Part shown: positions 42,983-51,124 of the stretch, in pieces
How the letters are laid out: each line of letters starts with the position of its first letter
How positions within the stretch are numbered: position 1 is the stretch's first letter
NCBI GenBank assembly: GCA_002329075.1
Contig: DCXR01000050.1
Location: forward strand, 1 to 51,860
Length of the DNA: 51,860 nt
Reading direction: 5' to 3'
From: Candidatus Neomicrothrix sp. UBA2131
GTDB taxonomy: Bacteria > Actinomycetota > Acidimicrobiia > Acidimicrobiales > MedAcidi-G1
Translations under genes and position numbers: made by a program
Notes under the pieces: generated by a model
Seen by the model: only the letters and a program-made list of their open reading frames with translations
The model's database searches: none
Told to the model about the DNA's origin: nothing

Positions 42983-43293
42983 TTGCTGGTCTTCGACGGC
43001 GGGTGTGGGTTCTGCCGGCGTTGCGCCGACTGGATGGCCGCCCGCTGCGAGGTTCCGATGGTGCCGTTCGTCGACCTGGACCGCCCGGGCCTGACGTCCG
43101 CCGAGGTGGCGGCAGCGGCCCGGTGGGTGGCAGACGGGAGCGGCTCGGGGGCCATCGGGTCGCCGTCCGGGTGCTCGGGGAACTCGGTGGCGGCCGGGGG
43201 CTCGTCGGCAGGGCCATCGCCGTGCCGCCACCCTCGTGGCCGGGTGGCCCCGCCTACCGTTGGGTCGCCACCAACCGCAGCCGCTTCGGCTGA
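42983..43293 (+). pseudogene. DCC (DUF393) family thiol-disulfide oxidoreductase-like gene with a single-base frameshift
   Basis: Frame one from TTG 42983 gives LLVFDGGCGFCRRCADWMAARCEV, the DxxCxxC signature of DCC proteins, up to ARWVADGS. The remaining family pattern (GHRVAVRVLGELG... AIAVPPPSWPGGPAYRWVATNRSRFG, stop at 43293) continues only in another frame. Adding one G to the five-G run at 43147-43151 joins them into one about 103-residue protein. Either a recent inactivation or a base-call error in a homopolymer. No slippery heptamer supports programmed frameshifting. Confidence 0.7.
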
Positions 43294-43297
43294 CCGG

Positions 43298-44167
43298 TCA
43301 GGACAGGTCGAGCTCTGCGGCCAGGGCCAGGAGTCCGTCGATCGCCCGGCCGGCCGCCGCCGGGTCGGGGCCACCCGACATCGCCTGGAAGTCCTGGACG
43401 ACGATGATCCGGTCCACACCGAGGTCCTCGTAGCGCCGGCACAGGTCCCTGTCGACGGGCTCGATCGGCGAGACGCTGACCTGGAGTTCGCCCAGCCCGG
43501 TCGGGCGCTCGTGCGTCTCGGCGGCACGTGTGAGGGCGGCGAGTGCCTTCTCGACGAAGTCGGGCATGACGGCGAACCCGTACCAGCCGTTGCCCTTCGT
43601 GACGGCACGGCGCCAGGTGGCCGCCGAGCCGCCCCCGACGTGCACCGGAGGTCCTCCGGCCTGGACGGGACGGGGATGGGCCTCGGCACCGTGCCAGGAG
43701 GTGAAGCGGCCCTCGAACTCGAGGTCGCCGCGCCAGAGCGCCCGTAGTGCGTCGAGGTGGTCGTCGGTGCGGACGCCCCGTTCCTCGAAGGGCACGGACA
43801 CGGCCTCGAACTCGACGGGCACGTAGCCCACCCCGATGCCGAATTCCAGGCGTCCGCGCGAAAGGACGTCGAGCGATGCGAGTTCCTTGGCGAGCACGAC
43901 CGGCGTGCGCTGGGGAAGGATCACGATGCCGGTCCCCAGTCGCAGGGTCGTGGTGTGGGCGGCGAGGAAGGACAGGGCGGCGACCTGGTCCACGAAGTGG
44001 GTGTCGGGCCGGACCGGGGAAGGAGGCGTGCGGGGGCTGGCGGCGACGAGGTGCTCGCCCGTCCAGACCGACTCGAAGCCGGCCTCTTCGGCGGCTACGG
44101 CCACCCGGACCATGGACTCCGGGTCTGCGAGGCCGCCCATGTTGATGCCGAACAGGCCCAACTTCAC
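43298..44167 (-). CDS. LLM class F420-dependent oxidoreductase
   Basis: A 289-residue luciferase-like enzyme: MKLGLFGINMGGLADPE, FESVWTGEHLV, TLRLGTGIVILPQRTPVVLAKELASLDVLSRGRLEFGIGVGYVPVEFEA. Short form with the C-terminal VDRIIVVQDF segment, close to actinobacterial F420-dependent enzymes. GTG start overlaps the stop of the next LLM gene (GTGA). Last gene of a VOC/DUF1214/LLM/LLM operon. Substrate unknown. Confidence 0.87.
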   Translation of the reverse strand: MKLGLFGINMGGLADPESMVRVAVAAEEAGFESVWTGEHLVAASPRTPPSPVRPDTHFVDQVAALSFLAAHTTTLRLGTGIVILPQRTPVVLAKELASLDVLSRGRLEFGIGVGYVPVEFEAVSVPFEERGVRTDDHLDALRALWRGDLEFEGRFTSWHGAEAHPRPVQAGGPPVHVGGGSAATWRRAVTKGNGWYGFAVMPDFVEKALAALTRAAETHERPTGLGELQVSVSPIEPVDRDLCRRYEDLGVDRIIVVQDFQAMSGGPDPAAAGRAIDGLLALAAELDLS

Positions 44168-45111
44168 CGGGGCACCCTTCCGGTCGCCGCGTCGAACTCA
44201 GCGACCACGGTGGCGAGGTAATCGGTGGCCGCCTCCCGTGCGGCGGGCACACGGAGGTTGATCCGACAGTCGGTGACGCCGGCGTCGATCAGCGCCGGGG
44301 CGCCGGCCATCGTGGCTGCGAGGTCGACGCCGTCGTCGTCCCGGACGACCGGAATCGAACCGGTGACCTGGAGGCCGGCCGGGTCGTGGCCGAGGCCGTC
44401 GAAGAGTTCGCGCATCCGGGCGATGCCCGATGCCGGGTCGGCCATGGCCGATCCCCACGGAATCCAGCCGCTCCCGAACGCCGCGATCCGACGGGCCACC
44501 CGGGGGTTGACCGAACCGCTCACCCAGATCGGCACGCCACCCGACTGGAGGGGCTTGGGCATGGCGTGGATGGCCTCGAAGGCCAACTCGTCCGAGGAGT
44601 AGTCGGTGCGTTCCTCGCGCCAGAGGGCCTGGCAGACCTCGAGGGTGTGGTCGAGGAGGCGGCCCCGCCCGGCGAAGTCGAGGCCTGCGGCCCCGTACTC
44701 CTCCTCCTGCCAACCGACGCCGACACCGAGGTCCAGGCGCCCGCCGGACAGGACGTCGAGGGTGGCCGCCGACTTGGCGAGCACGAGGGGTCGTCGCAAC
44801 GCCGCCAACAGGATCGACGTGCCGAGCCGGATCCGCTGTGTATGCGCCGCCAGGTAGGCGAGCACGGTGAGGGGCTCGAGCCAGTGACCGTCCGGGCCGG
44901 TGGGCTGCCGACCTCCCTCGGTGCCTCCGAGGGACGGGTCGGCGTAGGCCTCCAGGTTCTCGCCGAACGCCACGTGGTCCGAGACGACGAGCTTGTCCAG
45001 GCCGGCTACGTCGGCGGCGACGGCCCGGTCGACCATGGCGTCCCACCCACCGGGATCCTCGGCGGCGAATGTGACTGACTGGACCGATAGGGAGGGCCGG
45101 ATCGCCGTCAT
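44164..45111 (-). CDS. LLM class F420-dependent oxidoreductase
   Basis: A 315-residue paralog of the neighbouring gene: LDKLVVSDHVAFGENLEAYA, LEPLTVLAYLAAHTQRIRLGTSILLAALRRPLVLAKSAATLDVLSGGRLDLGVGVGWQEEEY, then PIWVSGSVNPRVARRIAAFGSGWIP. Typical of the F420-dependent LLM subfamily (TIGR03619-like layout). The ATG at 45111 overlaps the DUF1214 gene stop by ATGA. Two different LLM enzymes in one operon suggest sequential or alternative oxidation of one substrate class. Confidence 0.87.
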   Translation of the reverse strand: MTAIRPSLSVQSVTFAAEDPGGWDAMVDRAVAADVAGLDKLVVSDHVAFGENLEAYADPSLGGTEGGRQPTGPDGHWLEPLTVLAYLAAHTQRIRLGTSILLAALRRPLVLAKSAATLDVLSGGRLDLGVGVGWQEEEYGAAGLDFAGRGRLLDHTLEVCQALWREERTDYSSDELAFEAIHAMPKPLQSGGVPIWVSGSVNPRVARRIAAFGSGWIPWGSAMADPASGIARMRELFDGLGHDPAGLQVTGSIPVVRDDDGVDLAATMAGAPALIDAGVTDCRINLRVPAAREAATDYLATVVAEFDAATGRVPR

Positions 45112-46310
45112 CGGCGGAACCTCCGCAATGCCCCACGGCGGCGTCGGCGCAACAGGTCGGAGCGTTCCTCCGAGGTGACCCGACTGGTGTCCGCCGGAAG
45201 GTGGTCGGTGACCTCGTCGAACGGCACCAGTTCGAGGGTCGGCACCGGGAAGTTGGTCGCCTGGTTCCAGCGGTAGGTGATGCATCCCTGGGTGGCGCCG
45301 GTGGTGTCGAGCCAGTTGGCGATGCCGGGATCCCGATGGGAGACCACGGCACGGAACACGCCGTCGTCATCCACGACCGCCTGTTGCCCGTTGAGGCTGG
45401 ACTGCCGGTTCACCCAGTCCAGGGACTGGTACCAGACGTCGCCCAACTGGACTCCCCAGTAGGCGCAGTCGGGGACCTCGACCTCGTAGAGCAGGGCCTC
45501 GTCCTCGCTGACCCGCCACCAGCACTGGCCGTAGGCCTGGTCGGGACTGCCGCCCTTGGACACCGTGCTCTCCGGGGTCGCCGCGACGTGCCCGAAGGTG
45601 TTGACCTCGCCCCGTTCGAGGTGCGAGCGTCCGAAGTCGGCCCAGAACGCCGGGATGGCGACGCTCAGGCGGAGCAGTTGGCGAAGGCCGTCGGACAGCC
45701 CATCCGCGTCGAGTCGGCTCACGGGGGGACCGGGGTCGAGGCACTCGAGGTGCAGGTCGGCGGGTACCTCGTGCTCCCAGTCGCCGAAGAACTGTCGAAC
45801 CATCAGGTTGGAGCGCTTTGCGGGGAGTTGGAACCAGGTGCCGTCCTCGGTGTCCGGGGGAGGCGGCTCTGACGAGAAGACGACGCTGAAGTCGCCGGTG
45901 ACATCGGTCCCCAACTGGTCGCCGTTGAGGTTCAGGAGTTGTTCGATCGGGCCGTCGTCGAAGTCGAAGCTCATGATGCTGAGCCCGAGGTAGCGGACCG
46001 AACCGAGGTTGCCGGACAGGCGGTACGAGTTCGAGAGGTCCACGCCGGCTGTCTGGTAGAGGCCGTCCGGGTTGTCCTGACCGAACTTCATCGGGTGCAC
46101 CCAGGAGAGTTCGGGATACTCGTGGTCGCCGCCCTCGAGCGTCCTGCCCACGCCCCGTGCGAGGGAGCGGAGGAGGAGTCGGAGCCCCTCGACCCGGTCG
46201 ATCGCGTCCCCGGGCCGATCAGGGTCGAGGACGTGGTCGGCGCCGGCCTTCAGGTCGTCGCAGAAGCCGTCCCAGAGAAGGCGCAGGCCGTCGTTCGCGG
46301 GGTTGGTCAT
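45108..46310 (-). CDS. DUF1214 domain-containing protein
   Basis: A 400-residue soluble protein without signal peptide. The C-terminal part has the DUF1214 pattern: PDCAYWGVQLGDVWYQSLDWVNRQSSLNGQQAVVDDDGVFRAVVSHRDPGIANWLDTTG. The N-terminal half is family-specific (HPMKFGQDNPDGLYQTAGVDLSNSYRLSG). Biochemical role of DUF1214 is not established; such proteins occur in catabolic gene sets of actinobacteria. A strongly basic tail (LRRRRRGALRRFRR) is notable. Lies 33 bp after the VOC gene. Confidence 0.8.
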   Translation of the reverse strand: MTNPANDGLRLLWDGFCDDLKAGADHVLDPDRPGDAIDRVEGLRLLLRSLARGVGRTLEGGDHEYPELSWVHPMKFGQDNPDGLYQTAGVDLSNSYRLSGNLGSVRYLGLSIMSFDFDDGPIEQLLNLNGDQLGTDVTGDFSVVFSSEPPPPDTEDGTWFQLPAKRSNLMVRQFFGDWEHEVPADLHLECLDPGPPVSRLDADGLSDGLRQLLRLSVAIPAFWADFGRSHLERGEVNTFGHVAATPESTVSKGGSPDQAYGQCWWRVSEDEALLYEVEVPDCAYWGVQLGDVWYQSLDWVNRQSSLNGQQAVVDDDGVFRAVVSHRDPGIANWLDTTGATQGCITYRWNQATNFPVPTLELVPFDEVTDHLPADTSRVTSEERSDLLRRRRRGALRRFRR

Positions 46311-46343
46311 CGCCTCACTGTTGCAGCCGATCGGCCCCGCCGC

Positions 46344-46721
46344 CTACTCGCCGGAATACGTGCCGAAACTCCAGACGTTGTCCTCGGGGTCGAGGCAGGA
46401 GAACCCCCGGGAGCCGTACTCCTCGTCGCTGAGGCCCCACACGACCCGTGCCCCGGCGGCCACGGACCGGTCGTGGAGGGCGTCGGGCTGGTCGGTGACC
46501 ACGTAGATGCTGACCGGTCCGAGGGGGAGGGCGAGGTGGTCGGCGTCACCCCGGTCGGCGTCGCCGAGCATCGCCCCTCCGCCGTCCGGCCATCGGACCT
46601 GGGCGTGGATGATGCCCTTGCCGTCCTCGCCGGGGACGCTGAAGTGTTCCTCGAAGCCGAAGGCCGCCACGAGGAAGTCGATGAGGGCACGGGTGTCCCT
46701 GCAGCGGATGGTGGGCCACAC
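46344..46721 (-). CDS. VOC (glyoxalase/bleomycin-resistance) family protein
   Basis: A 125-residue vicinal-oxygen-chelate protein. It begins VWPTIRCRDTRALIDFLVAAFGFEEHF at GTG 46721, has the middle strand GPVSIYVVTDQPDALHDRSVAAGARVVW and ends RGFSCLDPEDNVWSFGTY with the metal-ligand Glu position occupied by DPEDN. Possible metal-dependent lyase or resistance protein. First gene of the DUF1214/LLM operon, divergent from the large membrane gene. Confidence 0.8.
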   Translation of the reverse strand: MWPTIRCRDTRALIDFLVAAFGFEEHFSVPGEDGKGIIHAQVRWPDGGGAMLGDADRGDADHLALPLGPVSIYVVTDQPDALHDRSVAAGARVVWGLSDEEYGSRGFSCLDPEDNVWSFGTYSGE

Positions 46722-46827
46722 GCTGGTGGAGGACGCGGTACGACGCTACCACCTGTCGGTTCTCCGTTCGGTGGCGCCCCGGGGCGGCAAGGGTGCGGGA
46801 GTAGGGTCGGCCTCCGTGTCGGGGCCA

Positions 46828-49229
46828 ATGAGTCGAACCTCCTCCAGCGACCGTCGCCACGACGTCTGCATCGCACTCGTCAGCCTCGCAGGCCTGCTCA
46901 TCGAGATCGCCTACACCCGGGTCGTCTCGTTCAAACTCTTCTACCACTTCACCTATCTCGTGATCGGCCTGGCACTCCTGGGACTCGGCACGGCGGGGTC
47001 CTGCTGGCCGTGTCACGGAGGCTGCGGGAGGCGCCCCTCGATCGGCTGCTGGCCCGGTCGGCCCTGGTCGGTTCGGTCACCACCGGGCTGGGGTACGTCG
47101 CCGTGGCCCGGATGCCGCTCGACACGGTGGCCCTCTGGGAGTACACGTCGGGTGCGGCGGTGCTCAATGCCGGACGGCTCGGGCTGTTGTGCCTCGCCCT
47201 CTTCCTGCCGTTCGCGGCGATCGGGGTGTTCGTCTCGTCGCTGCTGAGCCGTCGCCGGGAGCGGGTGGGGAGGCTCTATGCGGCCGACCTGCTCGGTGCC
47301 GGTCTGGCCTGTGCCCTCGCCGTGCCGCTCCACGCCATGATCGGACCGCCGGCTGCCGTGTACCTGGCCGCAGCGGTGCTCGCCGGTGTCGCCTGCCTGC
47401 TGGAAGATCCCGGCGAAGCGCTCCGGGGAGTTGCCGGTGCGGTCGGCATCGTGCTGCTCCTGCTTCCCACCCTGGGAGCGTTGCCCTCGATCACGACGGA
47501 GGGCAGCAAGCACATCGGCGGGGCCGACATCGAACACACCGCATGGGGGCCGGTCTTTCGCGTCGACGTCGGGAGCGAGGTCTTCGGGCGCCACATCCTG
47601 TACCACGACGGCCTCGTGGGCTCGAACATCGTCGGTTTCGATGGCGACCTCCCTGCATTGACCGACTTCGAGGAGGACGTCCGCTCGCTGCCGTTCGAGG
47701 TCCTCGGCGAAGCGCCCGGGCGGGAGTTGATCATCGGGTCGGCTGGTGGCCACGAGATCCTGGCGTCGCGCTACTTCGGAGCGACCGGCATCGAGGCCGT
47801 CGAATTGAACCCTGTGACCACGGGGCTGCTCGAGGGTCGCTACCGGGAGTACTCGGGCAACCTCGTCGACGAACCCGAGGTACACGTCGTCACGGCTGAC
47901 GGGCGCACGCACCTGGCACGCAGCGACGCCGAGTTCGACCTGACCTGGTTCGTGGCCCCCGACAGCTATGCGGCGACCAACGCCGCCTCCTCGGGGGCGT
48001 TCGTGCTGTCGGAGAGCTACCTCTACACCGTCGAGATGCTGGTCGAGTCGCTCGAACACCTCGGCGAGCGGGGCGTGATCATCGCCCAGTTCGGCGAGTT
48101 CGACTTCGATGCCAGGCCGAACCGGACACGGCGCTACCTCAACACCGCGCGTGCAGCGCTACGGGAGATCGGGGTGCAGGATCCGGGACTCCACCTGATG
48201 GTGGCCCGAACGTCTGACGCCCATGTCGAGTTGGCGACGATCGTCATCAAGCAGGTGGCGTTCACCACGGAGGAGATCGAACGGTTCTCGCAGAAGGTGT
48301 TGTCCCTCGAGGGCGGGACCGTGGAATACGTGCCGGGTGCCGTGGGCGGCGCGTGTATCACGGCGACCGCTTCGGGGTCTGAGGACGCCCGGCACTCAGC
48401 GTGCTCAGGTTCCTACATGGTGTCGGCCGTCCACGATGACTCGCCCTTCTTCTGGCACTTCACCCCGTTCTCCACCGTTGCGGTCGACATCCTCGGCGAC
48501 GTCGATGCCCTTGTCGACCCCGAAGACGCGATCGGCGAACGCCTGCTGCTGTTCCTGCTCGGAATCGCATCGGTGTTCGCAGGGGTGTTTCTCCTCCTGC
48601 CGTTCGTGCTGGTCCGGCAGACGTGGCAGGCGCTGCCGCACAAGCTCACCTCGGGCGTCTACTTTGGATCCCTGGGCCTGGGCTTCATGCTGTTCGAGAT
48701 CGCCCTGATCCAGCGGCTGACCCTGCTGCTCGGGTATCCGACCTATTCGCTGACGGTCACCCTGGCGGCACTGCTCGTGTCCACAGGCATCGGGGCATCC
48801 CTGAGTGGGCGGCTCGCTGACCGGCCCCGTCTCCGCATGGAGGCCGGAGGGGTACTGGCGTTGTTGACGGCGGTCTACCTGGTGGGGATAGGACCGCTGA
48901 CCGAAGCGTTGCTGTCCAGCCCGCTGATCGTGCGCGTCTTGGCAACGCTCGTACTGCTCGCACCACTCGGGGTCGTGCTGGGCCTGTTCATGCCCCTGGG
49001 CCTGCGGGTCGTCGCCGGCCTGGGCGCGGAAGGTCCCACCTATGTCGCGTGGGCGTGGGCCGTCAACGGGTTCTGCTCGGTGATCGGCTCGGTGCTGACC
49101 ACGATCCTCTCGATGACGTTCGGATTCAGGGCCGTGCTGATACTCGGCCTGTTGGCGTACGTCGTCGCGCTGACAGCGCTCCGGAGGTTTTCGGCACCTG
49201 CCGTAGCCGGTGCCGTTGTTCCCGGCTGA
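46828..49229 (+). CDS. Membrane protein with spermidine-synthase-like domain, frameshifted near the start
   Basis: The true N-terminus (MSRTSSSDRRHDVCIALVS, then LLIEIAYTRVVSFKLFYHF and GLALLGLGTAG) reads from ATG 46828 in one frame. The rest (VLLAVSRRLREAPLDRLL... to the stop at 49229) reads in another. One extra G in the four-G run at 46995-46998 would restore a protein of about 800 residues. It has N-terminal helices, a Rossmann domain (ELIIGSAGGHEILASRYFGATGIEAVELNP, TADGRTHLARSDAEFDLTWFVAPDSY) and about seven C-terminal helices. The aminopropyltransferase catalytic Asp pattern is not evident. Related to the protein at 30142-32154. Confidence 0.72.
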
Positions 49230-49244
49230 GCCGGGAGGGTGGGC

Positions 49245-49445
49245 TCAGACCTTGCGGACGTTCAGGGCCTCGGGGCCCTTGCGGCCTGCGCCGACCTCGA
49301 ATTCGACGGTCTGACCCTCGTCGAGGCTGCGGAAGCCGCTGCCCTCGATGTTGGAGTAGTGGACGAAGACATCGTCGTCGCCGTCACGGGAGATGAACCC
49401 GTAACCCTTCTCGTTGTTGAAGAACTTCACGGTGCCGGTGGGCAT
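49245..49445 (-). CDS. Cold-shock domain protein
   Basis: A 66-residue single-stranded RNA/DNA-binding protein of the CspA family: GTVKFFNNEKGYGFISRDG (RNP-1) and DVFVHYSNI (RNP-2), ending GPEALNVRKV. Only the C-terminal 66 residues of the longer open frame belong to the protein, starting at ATG 49445. The roughly 100-bp region upstream is non-coding and could be the long leader usual for csp genes. Confidence 0.95.
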   Translation of the reverse strand: MPTGTVKFFNNEKGYGFISRDGDDDVFVHYSNIEGSGFRSLDEGQTVEFEVGAGRKGPEALNVRKV

Positions 49446-49545
49446 TGCAGGACTGCTTTCTGGAAACTGTGTACCGACCGGTTGACCGGAACTCCGAAAG
49501 GCTAACCGGGAAGGTGCGTGGTGCAACCCCCGGGACGTGGCCGGT

Positions 49546-50187
49546 TCAACAGCGCCGCAGGACGCACCAGGAACCCTCGCCGGCGCGTGAGGCCACGCCC
49601 GACCATTCACCGGTGCCCGCAGCCGTGAGTGACTCGAGGACCTCGTCGGCGGTGAGGTGGATCGGAGTGTCCTCGGCACGGCTGTTCACCCATACGAGGG
49701 CGCCCCGGGGGGCTAGGCAGCGGGCCGTCTCGGCTGGGAAGAGGAACATGTTCATCAGGACCAGGGCGTCGGCCACCCCGGTCAGCAGGGGGAGGTGGGC
49801 GGCATCGGCGTTGACCTGTGGTGCGTCGGTGACTCCGTGTCGGAGCATCTCGAAGGAGAGGTCGACTGCCACTACCCGATCGAAGCGCTCCATCAGGTGA
49901 TCGGAGACGAGGCCGGTGCCCGATCCGAGTTCGATGACCGTTCCCCCGGCTACTCCGCCACGGTCGAGGGCGTCCAGCAGGGGCAGCGCCCGTTCGGGAG
50001 CACCCCTTGTGGCCGTCCACTCTGCTGCGAGGCCGTCGAAGATTCCCCGAACGAGCGACGATCGATCGGCGTCCCAGGTTCCCTCGAAGGCGATCGTACG
50101 GGTCACCTCCCGCATCGGGTGCCCTGCTCCTGAGTAGCGGTCCGAGGCGACGACCGGATGGGTTGCTTCGAGGTGGATGATGGGCAC
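49546..50187 (-). CDS. Class I SAM-dependent methyltransferase
   Basis: A 213-residue methyltransferase: SAM motif I TVIELGSGTGLVSDHL, the acidic motif VVAVDLSFEML, VNADAAHLPLLTGVADALVLMNMF and RGALVWVNSRAED. GTG 50187 is taken as start (VPIIHLEATHP), leaving about 60 bases to the divergent patatin ATG; the ATG at codon 25 (MREVTRTIAFEG) is an alternative. A longer open frame upstream overlaps the patatin gene and is rejected. Substrate not predictable. Confidence 0.72.
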   Translation of the reverse strand: MPIIHLEATHPVVASDRYSGAGHPMREVTRTIAFEGTWDADRSSLVRGIFDGLAAEWTATRGAPERALPLLDALDRGGVAGGTVIELGSGTGLVSDHLMERFDRVVAVDLSFEMLRHGVTDAPQVNADAAHLPLLTGVADALVLMNMFLFPAETARCLAPRGALVWVNSRAEDTPIHLTADEVLESLTAAGTGEWSGVASRAGEGSWCVLRRC

Positions 50188-50248
50188 GATGGTGAAGGTA
50201 GCCGTCGCAGGGGTCGGGAGGGGTCCCGATCGTGCCAGACTCCCCGGC

Positions 50249-51124
50249 ATGTCCCGGCTGTCGCGTCTTCGGCATCGGCTCCCGAGACGCCTTCGGAAGC
50301 GCGAGCAGCACACGGTGTTCGTCATGTCGGGAGGCGCTGTCCGTGGTGCCGCCCAGGTGGGGATGCTGCGCGAGGTCCTGTCGGCCGGGATCTTCCCGGA
50401 CGCCGTCGTAGCGGTGTCGGCAGGTGCCTTCAACGGACTGCCCATCGCCAACGATCCGTCAATGAGACAGGTCGACCTGCTCGAGGAGATCTGGCGGGAG
50501 GTGGCCACCGATCCACCGGTCCGTGGCGGGACGCTCCGCACCCTGGTGTCGATCCTCCGTGGGCGGCCCGGCTTCGATTCCGGCGAACGGCTCCGGAAAC
50601 TGCTCGAGGAGCACGTGCCGGTGGCGAACCTGGGTGACACGCTGATTCCGATCCACGTGGGGACCACAGCGGCGTCCACCGGCCGCCTGTGCTGGTGGAG
50701 CGAGGGCCCGTCGGTCGACGTCCTGTGTGCCTCCGCCGCCATCCCCGGGGTCTTTCCAGCGGTGCCCCTCACCGACGGTGACCTCCACCTCGACGGTGGC
50801 GTGCTCTCGAATGTTCCGTTGCGCCACGCGGTCACGCTCCGACCGACCCGCCTGGTCGTGTTCGATGTGGCCGCCGACTTCCTGCCTCCGGAGAGACAGA
50901 CGGCGCTCACGCTCATGTTGACGGGCTTTCGGGCTGCCACGACCGAGCTCACCCGACAGGAGTGGCTCGACGTTCCCCCCGACATCGAGGTCCTCCACAT
51001 CGAGCTCCGGGATCCGGGCGGTGGCCTGGACCTCGACTTCGGCGAGACCGACCCGCTCTTCGAGGAGGGCGCCGGCGCAGCCCGGGCGGCGATCGCTGCC
51101 AGCGACTGGCTCAATCCCGGCTGA
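50249..51124 (+). CDS. Patatin-like phospholipase
   Basis: A 291-residue acyl hydrolase. The oxyanion loop is VMSGGAVRGAAQVG, the nucleophile elbow VVAVSAGAFNG and the catalytic Asp LHLDGGVLSNVP. The elbow reads A-V-S-A-G where most family members have G-x-S-x-G, but Ser and Asp are intact. ATG 50249 follows a GC-rich stretch without an obvious ribosome site. A basic N-terminus (MSRLSRLRHRLPRRLRKR) suggests membrane contact. Its end overlaps the convergent SGNH gene by 14 bp. Confidence 0.87.
   Translation: MSRLSRLRHRLPRRLRKREQHTVFVMSGGAVRGAAQVGMLREVLSAGIFPDAVVAVSAGAFNGLPIANDPSMRQVDLLEEIWREVATDPPVRGGTLRTLVSILRGRPGFDSGERLRKLLEEHVPVANLGDTLIPIHVGTTAASTGRLCWWSEGPSVDVLCASAAIPGVFPAVPLTDGDLHLDGGVLSNVPLRHAVTLRPTRLVVFDVAADFLPPERQTALTLMLTGFRAATTELTRQEWLDVPPDIEVLHIELRDPGGGLDLDFGETDPLFEEGAGAARAAIAASDWLNPG

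Noticed and set aside
43140..43155. Programmed -1 frameshift in the DCC gene
   Set aside because: No X-XXY-YYZ slippery heptamer or downstream stem was found; loss of one G in a G run explains it more simply.
45939..46827. Upstream extension of the membrane spermidine-synthase-like frame
   Set aside because: It runs antisense through the DUF1214 and VOC genes; the real N-terminus is in another frame from 46828.
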